NCBI GenBank assembly: GCA_002789615.1
Contig: PFTO01000085.1
Location: forward strand, 1-7,620
Length of the DNA: 7,620 nucleotides
Source of the DNA: Acidobacteria bacterium CG_4_9_14_3_um_filter_49_7
Lineage (GTDB): Bacteria; Acidobacteriota; Holophagae; Thermotomaculales; Thermotomaculaceae
Direction: 5' to 3'
A model generated the notes under the pieces. The model had not been told where the DNA came from. It was given only the letters and a program-made list of their open reading frames with translations, and made no database searches. Shown one piece after another: positions 1-6,714 of this stretch. How positions within the stretch are numbered: position 1 is the stretch's first letter; each line of letters opens with the position of its first letter. Made by a program: the position numbers and the translations under genes.

Positions 1-2
1 TG

Positions 3-1502
3 AACGATGTCATGAGTGAAATAAAAGACATCCTAGATGATGACGGAAACGGACTATTGTGGAAATTGGAAAAAGCATTAACAACCGGGGAAACGGTAGT
101 TGTGGATGTGATCCCGTTTATTGCCCAGATTGAGTCTATCCGAATCGGGATTGCCAACGAGGCCACATTCGGGTTTTTGTACCCCATGATTCCCATGGTG
201 GACTTGAAATTGCCCTTCATTGACGATAACGACCGGGAATTCAAGATGCTCTGCCAGCCGGCCCATGAGGCTAAATTAAGTGTCCCGGACCACAGCAACA
301 TGAAGGTTCAGCATTTGCCCACAACCGGCTACATGGGAAGCAAGGGGGCCTTGGCAGACATTGTTGGTATTCTAACACTTGGAGGGACCTTTGGGGACGC
401 GCCCCTCGGCGGCTTCAACGGCTATTTCAAAGCATTCCTCCCTTACCCGGCATTGAGAATTGTCTATCCAATGATTGGTCTTACCTTTGATGCGGTCGTG
501 GAAGCCACCTATCAGTCCATGTGTGAAGGCAAGGTCGGGACCGTGGAATATGATCAGACGTCTGACAAATGCAGCACTTGCTACAGCAAGAGGGATAAGC
601 TGAAAGAGGCGGTTTTTGTAACCACGGTGATCAAGACCAAGCGGTCAAAATCTGAAGCAGAGAGCATGAACATGAGTGATGTGATTGAGTTTCACACGTG
701 TAGCACTCCGGACGAAGACAGCCGGTGTGAAGCCCGCTCAACATACGAAACCAATTCGGGAACAGAAACCGTGTACGGATATGATACGGTGAAGCACCCC
801 GGAACAGACAAAATGCTATATGACGAAGGATCAAGTACCACGAAAACCGGCAACGATGCCAAGAATATGCTCAATTGGCTGGGCTCTGACTGCAAGATGA
901 GAAGCGTTTCCTGCTATATGACCACGTATGAAAGTGGGTTATATGACGATGCAACACCACAGACCATGCGTCAAAAGGACAGTCATGGAAATATAAAACC
1001 AATCAAAATCTGCAAAGTTTCAGAAACCAAGCTGGCCTCCTGCAAATACAGCGACTCACGGCAGACAACACCGGAACAGGCCTGGGGGGGGACGTCTGAC
1101 AGTGATAAGCCCAAGCCCTACCTTCTGAAACGGGACAAGGAAGATGGAAAAGAATATTGGGAAAAACATGAGGATTTTGTCGGGATCGTTTATTTGAAGC
1201 CGAAGCCCCACGTGCTGTCCGGGCGCTATTTGAAGAACCCCAATCCCATTGGGATGATTTATTTTTCCCAGGCAGAAGTCTATGTGGCAGGGCATGCCCA
1301 GGCACACTTGTTCAACCAGTGCTGGAGGGTACGACTGGTCAAATTTGACAAACTCAGTGATATCACCAGTGGCGTGAATGGATCTTCCATGAATAACATG
1401 AGCGATGCCGCAGGGGAAGGCCCCAGCGGTGGAAGTTCCGGTGGGTTTCTCGGAGCCTTAACATCATTAGGAGGAATCAGTGATACATTCATTATTCACT
1501 GA
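3..1502 (+). CDS. TadG-like, cysteine-rich pilus-assembly protein (5' end outside window)
   Basis: The frame is open to the left edge. The first ATG inside the window (position 12) has no Shine-Dalgarno sequence, and the visible part has no N-terminal membrane segment or signal peptide, so I read this as the 3' part of a longer gene. Numbering from that ATG, 496 residues are visible. There are 11 cysteines (81, 171, 187, 190, 230, 239, 294, 301, 334, 344, 437), including CSTC at 187-190. This suggests disulfide bonds in an extracytoplasmic protein. Near the C-terminus, SQAEVYVAG (419-427) followed by an LFNQCWRVRLV block (433-443) resembles the end of TadE/TadG-like proteins as I recall them. 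The last 40 residues are Gly/Ser rich. The next gene is tadE-like and overlaps it by 23 bases, which supports a minor-pilin or accessory role in the Tad pilus. The TadG assignment is an inference; the large middle region matches nothing I recognise. A run of eight G lies inside the gene (1084-1091). Confidence 0.6.
   Translation, partial: NDVMSEIKDILDDDGNGLLWKLEKALTTGETVVVDVIPFIAQIESIRIGIANEATFGFLYPMIPMVDLKLPFIDDNDREFKMLCQPAHEAKLSVPDHSNMKVQHLPTTGYMGSKGALADIVGILTLGGTFGDAPLGGFNGYFKAFLPYPALRIVYPMIGLTFDAVVEATYQSMCEGKVGTVEYDQTSDKCSTCYSKRDKLKEAVFVTTVIKTKRSKSEAESMNMSDVIEFHTCSTPDEDSRCEARSTYETNSGTETVYGYDTVKHPGTDKMLYDEGSSTTKTGNDAKNMLNWLGSDCKMRSVSCYMTTYESGLYDDATPQTMRQKDSHGNIKPIKICKVSETKLASCKYSDSRQTTPEQAWGGTSDSDKPKPYLLKRDKEDGKEYWEKHEDFVGIVYLKPKPHVLSGRYLKNPNPIGMIYFSQAEVYVAGHAQAHLFNQCWRVRLVKFDKLSDITSGVNGSSMNNMSDAAGEGPSGGSSGGFLGALTSLGGISDTFIIH
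1469..1474 (+). promoter_or_regulatory. Ribosome binding site of the tadE-like gene
   Basis: A perfect AGGAGG lies five bases before a GTG at 1480, inside the 3' end of the upstream gene. It decides the GTG start of the tadE-like gene and explains the 23-base overlap. Translation of the two genes is probably coupled. Confidence 0.85.
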
Positions 1503-2046
1503 AGAAAAAGGGCAGGCATTGACAGAATTTGCAATGTTTCTGCCGATTTATCTATTGCTTGCCTTTGGACTGATTTTCTTCGCCAAGGCCTATTTCGTGC
1601 AGCAGCAGGTAGTCTCCGCTTCCCGGTTTGCCGCATGGGAAAAGGGATATAGAAAATCCACGGATGAAGAGCTGAAGACAAAGGTCAAGAACTACTTCTT
1701 CGGCAGACTGGATAAGGAAAAAGTTCAGGTTACGGAAGTTTCGTCCGCGCAGGCGATGGATATGTACAACACCGGGACCAGTCGATCGGGATCCAGTGGG
1801 GACTCAGAGGGAATGGTCTCTGGCCTTATGGGTTTTATGGATACTTTGAGCAGCTCAAAAGGGTACGTTGTATCCTATTCACTTACGGTCAACCACTATT
1901 TGAAATCAACTCTTGGCGATAAGACGAACATTGCGTCTGCCTGCGTGGTGGACACCAACGCCTGGTCATACAAAGAGCTGGGAGACAAAGGGTTCTGGGG
2001 GATAATCTGGGAAAAAATTGGGGACATTTTCAGTGGAGATGTATAA
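1480..2046 (+). CDS. tadE: TadE-like pseudopilin / minor pilin
   Basis: This encodes a 188-residue protein starting at GTG, chosen because of the ideal AGGAGG five bases upstream. The N-terminus carries the TadE/TadG signature: a short charged leader (1-11), then GQALTEFA (11-18), then a hydrophobic helix to about residue 37. With cleavage after Gly11, Glu16 falls at +5, the classical prepilin peptidase arrangement. TadE and TadF of Aggregatibacter are known to be processed this way by TadV. The product would sit in the inner membrane with its C-terminal part in the periplasm, and contribute to Flp pilus assembly as a minor pilin-like component. Residues about 96-125 are Ser/Gly rich and look flexible; the remainder has no motif I recognise. 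It overlaps the TadG-like gene by 23 bases and the following gene by about 8. The family call is firm; the choice between TadE and TadF names is less so, since Cys content and length vary in this family. Confidence 0.85.
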   Translation: MIHSLFTEEKGQALTEFAMFLPIYLLLAFGLIFFAKAYFVQQQVVSASRFAAWEKGYRKSTDEELKTKVKNYFFGRLDKEKVQVTEVSSAQAMDMYNTGTSRSGSSGDSEGMVSGLMGFMDTLSSSKGYVVSYSLTVNHYLKSTLGDKTNIASACVVDTNAWSYKELGDKGFWGIIWEKIGDIFSGDV

Positions 2047-2998
2047 GGTTAAAGAAAGCGGCGTAAAATTGATGCGTCTCGGATTCGCGGCTATTGCCGT
2101 AGTTGCGCTTTTGTGGGTTGGTTCCCGTTTTTCCGTTCTGGAACAGAAGGGAGAGGCGGATGTATATGAGCTTTTTCAGGGACCCGCAAAGGGGATGCCG
2201 GATTTCCGGGAAGGTGGACAGACAAGTGCTGTCGGCCACACACTGGTCAACGGTCAACGGTTCGCCTATTCCATTGAGGTGGTTCCGGCGTCCATCCATG
2301 AAGTGATTTCATTTTATAAAAAATTGTATACGCCCCATCGGATTCGCACGATCCCGGATGAAGACATGAAACGAATGGGGTTTATTCCGGGAAGCCCCGC
2401 ATCCAAGATTCTGGAGGGTGTGGAGCGGGTGATCGGCCTCAGCGGGGCACCGGTGTTTACGAAGGAAGGGCCTTCCTATGGTTTTCTCGGTGTTCTCGAC
2501 AGAGGTGACAATGAAAAATGGTTCATCAAAAAAGGCACCCCTGAGGATACAGTCGTCGGGAAAGCGGTTGTGGCAATGAAGGAAGACCCGGATTCGGATG
2601 AAACCACCGTAATCCGTTACTGGACCGAAGGGCCGTTTCAACTGGAAAAAATCTTTCCCAGAGAAGGGAAAGATGTTCCGGGAGACGACCCGGATGATGT
2701 AGACCGGCATCCATATTCCCAGCGCCTGCTCTCCATGGCCCAGGGAGACAAATGGGGAGTGGCATCCACGCTGATCTACCGGGTAGACGACACGCCCTCC
2801 AATGCCAGCAGCTACTATCTGGCAGACCTTCGGGGGAACGGCTGGAGTGTTCCGGATGCTGCCATTAAAGGGGCCAAACGGGCCGGGCATGAAAATACAC
2901 TGTTTGCCACGAAAGGAGCCAGACAGTTAACAGTCCTTTTCGGCAGGACAGAAAATGACACCACTTTGGTGACGATGATTGAACAGATTCAGAAATAA
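2039..2998 (+). CDS. Uncharacterised single-pass membrane protein of the Tad locus
   Basis: I do not recognise this 319-residue protein by name. It has one N-terminal membrane segment (about 13-29, MRLGFAAIAVVALLW) preceded by lysines, so most of it should be periplasmic. Two stretches look like distant copies of one fold. Residues 74-104 (RFAYSIEVVPASIHEVISFY and on) and 241-270 (YRVDDTPSNASSYYLADL and on, ending GNGW) share the pattern of a strand, a helix ending in YY or FY, then a strand. The second is followed by a strand pair (287-301 and 308-316) of the type seen in small alpha/beta domains. It has no cysteine. The start is uncertain. ATG 2039 overlaps the tadE stop and suggests coupling. 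GTG 2033 has a GGGG nine bases upstream, TTG 2018 is the longest option, and ATG 2072 would still keep the membrane segment. Its position between tadE and cpaB suggests a Tad accessory role, perhaps with the periplasmic assembly, but this is inference. Confidence 0.8.
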   Translation: MYKVKESGVKLMRLGFAAIAVVALLWVGSRFSVLEQKGEADVYELFQGPAKGMPDFREGGQTSAVGHTLVNGQRFAYSIEVVPASIHEVISFYKKLYTPHRIRTIPDEDMKRMGFIPGSPASKILEGVERVIGLSGAPVFTKEGPSYGFLGVLDRGDNEKWFIKKGTPEDTVVGKAVVAMKEDPDSDETTVIRYWTEGPFQLEKIFPREGKDVPGDDPDDVDRHPYSQRLLSMAQGDKWGVASTLIYRVDDTPSNASSYYLADLRGNGWSVPDAAIKGAKRAGHENTLFATKGARQLTVLFGRTENDTTLVTMIEQIQK

Positions 2999-3016
2999 GG
3001 ATTAACCAAATTCAGA

Positions 3017-3022
3017 AGGAGG
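3017..3022 (+). promoter_or_regulatory. Ribosome binding site of cpaB
   Basis: AGGAGG, within the longer AAGGAGGGG, lies four bases before ATG 3027 in the 28-base gap after the preceding stop. It is the strongest translation signal of the window and sets the cpaB start. I see no terminator or clear promoter in this gap, the longest in the window. Confidence 0.85.
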
Positions 3023-3026
3023 GGAT

Positions 3027-3827
3027 ATGGACAAGAAAAAGGCGATGATTTTTGCCGTTATTCTGGCAGTGGTCGGAGTCATTCTGATCCAGCTGATGGT
3101 CAGTGGGGAAAAGAAAAAGTACACCGATGAATCCATGCTGACAAACGTACTGATTGCAAAGAAGAATATTGCGGCCGGTACGCAAATTGACCAGAACATG
3201 TTGGAAGGGAAGAAGATGTACAAAGACTATCTTCCCAAGGATGCCATTCGAGTATCGTCGTTAACCCAGATTATCGGGAATGCCCCGAAAGTGGACATCA
3301 AAAAGGGAGATGCGATACTGACCTCTTCTTTCAAGGCGGGAGTGGCCGGTGGTCTCAGTTCATCCTTCCTTTCTTCCGCAATTCTACCGGGGGAAAGGGC
3401 AATTACGGTCCGGGTGGATCAGGAATCCAGTGTGGCCGGACTGATTCGTCCAGGAGACTATGTGGACATACTGGGCACTTTTGACAAACCTGGAACCGCT
3501 CCGGTGCGAACAACGATTACCATGCTTCAGGCAGTCCCGGTACTTGCAATTGGCAGTCAGATTGGGATAGGCGCTACCTCGAAAGAGCGGGAACAGAAAA
3601 GCTATGGTTCCATTACACTTTCGGTAACGCTGCAGGAAGCGGAATTGATTGAATTCTCCAGGAGAAAGGCCAAACTTATTTTTGTGTTGAGAAATGGGGA
3701 GGACCAGAAGACAGAGGAAAAGGTACCGGAGGTGGATTTCAGCAGCATCTTTGGAAAGGCCGGTCTCGCGGCCATGCAACAGCGCAGGGACGCTATGAAC
3801 AAAAAACGGATTGAAGTTCTGAAATAA
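3027..3827 (+). CDS. cpaB: CpaB/RcpC, periplasmic Flp pilus assembly protein
   Basis: This 266-residue protein has the usual CpaB layout and length. A lysine-rich start is followed by one membrane anchor (6-25), then a SAF-type domain (about 39-102; VLIAKKNIAAGTQI at 41-54, GDAILTSSF at 94-102). The RcpC/CpaB domain follows: PGERAITVRVD (121-131), SSVAGLIRPGDYVDIL (134-149), VPVLAIG (170-176), ITLSVTLQEAELIEF (196-210) and LIFVLRN (217-223). CpaB is anchored in the inner membrane and projects into the periplasm, where it is thought to act with the secretin CpaC/RcpA; SAF domains resemble those of FlgA and antifreeze proteins. The C-terminal 30 residues are charged and rich in Arg/Lys. The gene lies 11 bases upstream of cpaC, as in most Tad loci, and its start is fixed by a strong ribosome binding site. 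Confidence 0.95.
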   Translation: MDKKKAMIFAVILAVVGVILIQLMVSGEKKKYTDESMLTNVLIAKKNIAAGTQIDQNMLEGKKMYKDYLPKDAIRVSSLTQIIGNAPKVDIKKGDAILTSSFKAGVAGGLSSSFLSSAILPGERAITVRVDQESSVAGLIRPGDYVDILGTFDKPGTAPVRTTITMLQAVPVLAIGSQIGIGATSKEREQKSYGSITLSVTLQEAELIEFSRRKAKLIFVLRNGEDQKTEEKVPEVDFSSIFGKAGLAAMQQRRDAMNKKRIEVLK

Positions 3828-3832
3828 GGGAG
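3826..3832 (+). promoter_or_regulatory. Ribosome binding site of cpaC
   Basis: AAGGGAG, overlapping the cpaB stop codon, lies six bases before ATG 3839. This supports the short 11-base spacing and coupled expression of the two genes. Confidence 0.7.
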
Positions 3833-3838
3833 TTTAAC

Positions 3839-5062
3839 ATGAAACGTGTAGTTGTATTTATTGCGATTGTATTGTGTTCGGCTATGTTTGTCATGGCGGA
3901 AGATATTACTCTTGCCATGGGCCAGCAGAAAGTGCTGAGCGGAGCTGGAGTAACATCAGTTTCTGCCGGAAATCCTTCGGTAGTAGCGATTTCCATTCCC
4001 AAGGACCAGTCCAAGGTGATTCTTCGGGCGGTTGGCGTGGGTTCTACCCAGATCAGCCTCATTATGCAGGATGGTTCCACCCAGACCTACACGGTCACGG
4101 TTATTGCTCAGGATCCCAACAAAATCAAGGGGGAGGTTACAACTCTTCTGGACGGAATTGAGGGGATTAAACTGAACGTTGTGGGGAACCGGGTAATCAT
4201 TGACGGGCAGATTCTTACTAAGAATGACAATGACCGGATTGATAAAGTCGTCAAGCTCTATGGTGATCAGGTTGTGAAGTTCGCCGAATTCAAGCAGGCC
4301 TATCTGCCAAAAGAAGACAATATTCTGGTGGAATTCAATGTGGTGGAAGTTTCCAACGAAAACAAAGGTGATTATGGCATTAATTGGGATAAGGCGATCA
4401 AGGGTGTTGGGGCCAGCTACAACTATAACAGGGATCTGGTTACCGGGGCTATAACGGGCAGCACTCTGGGCATTGTCTCCAATTTCGCAGGTGCGCTGAG
4501 TCTTATGGTAGGAAATGGGGACGCAAGGGTTTATGACACCCACAAGGTGATTACGATTTCCGGAAAACCTGCCACCTACTATGCCGGTGGAGAATTCGGT
4601 GTTCGAAACATCACACAGACGACGTCGACTGTGGAATGGAAGCAATATGGCACAAAGTTTAATGTGACACCGGAGATTGACACTCTGGGGAATATGCGCA
4701 TTACCATTGATTCTGAAATTTCTTCCCTGTCCGGTGTTATGAATGAGGGTGTCCCTGCCTTGAAAACCGAGAAGATCAATACAGCGGTTCGCATCAAGGA
4801 AGGGCAGACCATCGCGTTGGGCGGATTCATCAAGAGAATCAAGAGCGAAGATGTGTCCAAGGTGCCGGGGATCGGCAGTGTCCCGGTTATTGGTGCCCTG
4901 TTCCGTTCCAAGCAGTACCAGAACGGGCGTACCGATGCAGTCGTATTTATCACCGCAAAGCGAGTGACAGCCGAAAGCCAGGAAAACAAGCAGATGATCG
5001 ATAAACCGCTGGAGGAGTTCAACAAAGAAAAGAAGAAATGGTATCAGAGGGACAAAAAATGA
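3839..5062 (+). CDS. cpaC: CpaC/RcpA, outer-membrane secretin of the Flp pilus
   Basis: This 407-residue protein forms the outer-membrane channel through which the Flp pilus passes. A signal peptide (1-20) ends in AMFVMA before Glu21, fitting signal peptidase I; Cys13 lies in the hydrophobic part and does not form a proper lipobox. Residues about 22-90 match the N-terminal pilus domain of CpaC proteins (LAMGQQKVL at 25-33, NPSVVAI at 45-51, GVGSTQISL at 66-74). A BON-like segment covers about 98-127 (KLNVVGNRVIIDGQI). The secretin core runs from about 160 to 376. It includes VEFNVVEVS (164-172), ITISGKPATYYAGGEF (238-253), the GTKFNVTPEI strand (271-280) and the conserved VPGIGSVPVIGALFRS (342-357), then VVFITAKRV (368-376). 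After it comes a tail of about 30 residues, strongly charged and Lys-rich (KEKKKWYQRDKK at its end). The gene overlaps cpaF by four bases. Confidence 0.95.
   Translation: MKRVVVFIAIVLCSAMFVMAEDITLAMGQQKVLSGAGVTSVSAGNPSVVAISIPKDQSKVILRAVGVGSTQISLIMQDGSTQTYTVTVIAQDPNKIKGEVTTLLDGIEGIKLNVVGNRVIIDGQILTKNDNDRIDKVVKLYGDQVVKFAEFKQAYLPKEDNILVEFNVVEVSNENKGDYGINWDKAIKGVGASYNYNRDLVTGAITGSTLGIVSNFAGALSLMVGNGDARVYDTHKVITISGKPATYYAGGEFGVRNITQTTSTVEWKQYGTKFNVTPEIDTLGNMRITIDSEISSLSGVMNEGVPALKTEKINTAVRIKEGQTIALGGFIKRIKSEDVSKVPGIGSVPVIGALFRSKQYQNGRTDAVVFITAKRVTAESQENKQMIDKPLEEFNKEKKKWYQRDKK
5046..5052 (+). promoter_or_regulatory. Ribosome binding site deciding the cpaF start
   Basis: AGAGGGA lies six bases before ATG 5059. 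The alternative in-frame ATG at 5038, which would add seven residues, has only a weak AAGAAG in front. The chosen start also makes a typical ATGA overlap with the cpaC stop and begins directly at the first FHA strand. Confidence 0.8.
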
Positions 5063-6711
5063 AATTAATCATCGTAGGCAAGGACGGGACCCGAAAGGAG
5101 CTCAAGTCCATTCCTGCGGAGTTCGTGGTGGGCCGGGAAGCTCCGGCCCAGATCGTTCTACCTTCGACTGTTATTTCCCGGCGTCATGCTATTTTTCAAG
5201 TGCAGGATGACCACGTGTGGGTCACTGACACGAGTTCCAACGGTGTGTTTATTGAAAAAACACGTCTCGAAAAAAATAAGCAGACACCTGTGCCTCTGGG
5301 TAAACAGGTCATTGTGGGTGAATACGCCCTTGTATTTGAACCGGCTCAGATTGTGCAAAAACAGTCTGCAGTGATCGAAGCAGACAAGCCGGCAAAGGAA
5401 GAGGTGCCTCTCACGACGGCCGACTTTACGGAAGAGCAGTTGGACGCATTGTCCGGAATCAGGGACCAGATTCATAAACGTCTGCTGGAAACCCTGGACC
5501 TTAGATGGGTAGATTTTACGGCGAAGCGGGATCAGGAGCTTAATGAGCTGGTGAGTAAGCGGTTGGACATGATACTGTCCCAGATGAGCGCGGCAATACC
5601 AAAGTGGGTGAACCGACAACTCCTGAAAAAAGAGATGCAGGACGAGGTGGTTGGCCTTGGGCCGCTGGAGGACTTTCTCCGGGACGAAGACGTCAGTGAA
5701 ATCATGGTGTTGTCAAAGGATCAGATTTATGTGGAGCAGAAAGGGAAAATTGTGGAATCGAAAAAACGGTTTTCTTCTAATCCTGCACTAATGGCAATCA
5801 TCGAGCGAATTGTGGCTCCAATCGGAAAAAGAATTGACGAATCATCACCCCTCGTGGATGCCAGACTGAAAGATGGTTCCCGTGTAAACGCCATTATTCC
5901 TCCGCTGGCCCTGAAGGGTCCGTGCCTGACCATCCGAAAATTTGGGACCAAGCGTCTTGACATTGACGACATGATTGGATTCGGTACTCTGAGTAAGCCG
6001 ATGGCGAAATTTCTGGAGGTCTGTGTCAGGGGCAAAAAGAACATAATCATCTCCGGTGGAACCGGTTCCGGTAAGACAACACTGCTCAACGTAATCGGTG
6101 CCTTCATTCAGCCGGACGACCGAATTATCACAATTGAAGACGCGGCTGAGTTACGGTTACCACAACGGCATGTGGTGACTCTGGAATCCAAACCCGCGAA
6201 CGTGGAGGGGAAAGGCGCTATTACAATTCGGGACCTGGTTAAAAATGCCCTTCGAATGCGACCGGATCGTATCATTGTGGGAGAATGCCGGGGTGGCGAG
6301 GCACTGGATATGCTCCAGGCCATGAATACCGGTCATGCGGGTTCCATGACAACCGGTCACGCCAATTCTCCCGAAGATATCCTCAGGCGTCTGGAAACCA
6401 TGGTACTGATGTCCGGAATGGATCTGCCGATTCGGGCAATACGCGATCAGATTGGATCAGCGATTGGCATTATTGTTCAGCAATCCCGATTGTCTGATGG
6501 TTCCCGCAAAGTTATGAATATTTCAGAAGTTCTGGGACTGGATGATGAATACAACATCCTGATGGAAGATGTATTCACATTCGAACAAAAGGGTGTGGAT
6601 GCCAAAGGAAAGGTTGTGGGAAACCACATGGCAACCGGCTATCTGCCGTCCTTTCTGCCAGATTTCAAGGCACGGGGTATCGAAGTTCCCGAAGACCTGT
6701 TCAAGGTGTAA
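5059..6711 (+). CDS. cpaF: CpaF/TadA secretion ATPase with N-terminal FHA domain
   Basis: This 550-residue cytoplasmic ATPase drives Flp pilus assembly. The N-terminal 95 residues are a forkhead-associated (FHA) domain: GR at 25-26, SRRH at 40-43 and NG at 61-62. The key residues for binding a phosphothreonine peptide are therefore kept. A linker and helical region follow (about 98-190). The ATPase part begins near VGLGPLEDFL (198-207) and has RIDESSPLVDARLKDGSRVN (258-277), TIRKFG (291-296), Walker A GGTGSGKTT (333-341, Lys339), the Asp box around IED (359-361) and Walker B RIIVGECRGGE (404-414, Glu409). The His box is GHAGSMTTGHANS (425-437, His426 and His434). All catalytic motifs are intact. 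Ordinary CpaF proteins lack the FHA domain; fusions of this kind are known in some lineages. The fusion suggests control by a Ser/Thr kinase, but no kinase is seen here. It lies directly between the secretin gene and tadB. Confidence 0.96.
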   Translation: MKLIIVGKDGTRKELKSIPAEFVVGREAPAQIVLPSTVISRRHAIFQVQDDHVWVTDTSSNGVFIEKTRLEKNKQTPVPLGKQVIVGEYALVFEPAQIVQKQSAVIEADKPAKEEVPLTTADFTEEQLDALSGIRDQIHKRLLETLDLRWVDFTAKRDQELNELVSKRLDMILSQMSAAIPKWVNRQLLKKEMQDEVVGLGPLEDFLRDEDVSEIMVLSKDQIYVEQKGKIVESKKRFSSNPALMAIIERIVAPIGKRIDESSPLVDARLKDGSRVNAIIPPLALKGPCLTIRKFGTKRLDIDDMIGFGTLSKPMAKFLEVCVRGKKNIIISGGTGSGKTTLLNVIGAFIQPDDRIITIEDAAELRLPQRHVVTLESKPANVEGKGAITIRDLVKNALRMRPDRIIVGECRGGEALDMLQAMNTGHAGSMTTGHANSPEDILRRLETMVLMSGMDLPIRAIRDQIGSAIGIIVQQSRLSDGSRKVMNISEVLGLDDEYNILMEDVFTFEQKGVDAKGKVVGNHMATGYLPSFLPDFKARGIEVPEDLFKV

Positions 6712-6714
6712 GCC

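Noticed and set aside
12..14. ATG 12 as the true start of the first gene
   Set aside because: No Shine-Dalgarno sequence precedes it, the frame stays open to the left edge, and a TadG-like protein needs an N-terminal membrane segment that is not in the visible part.
2987..3017. Direct repeat ATTCAGAA (2987-2994 and 3010-3017) around the gap before cpaB
   Set aside because: Eight bases in two copies is within chance expectation, there is no third copy, and the second merges with the ribosome binding site. No operator could be supported.
3874..4161. Plus-strand frame of 95 codons inside cpaC in another reading frame
   Set aside because: It is a shadow of the secretin gene; it has no ribosome binding site, and the cpaC frame shows strong family motifs across the same stretch.
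3956..4645. Long open frame on the minus strand (about 229 codons) opposite cpaC
   Set aside because: It lies entirely within the well-supported secretin gene, has no ribosome binding site I could support, and its product shows no recognisable motif. Similar minus-strand frames at 2309-2890, 4579-5025 and 5158-5619 are rejected for the same reasons.
5038..5058. Upstream ATG as the start of cpaF
   Set aside because: The ribosome binding site in front is weak, while ATG 5059 has AGAGGGA at good spacing, overlaps the cpaC stop as ATGA, and begins at the first strand of the FHA domain.
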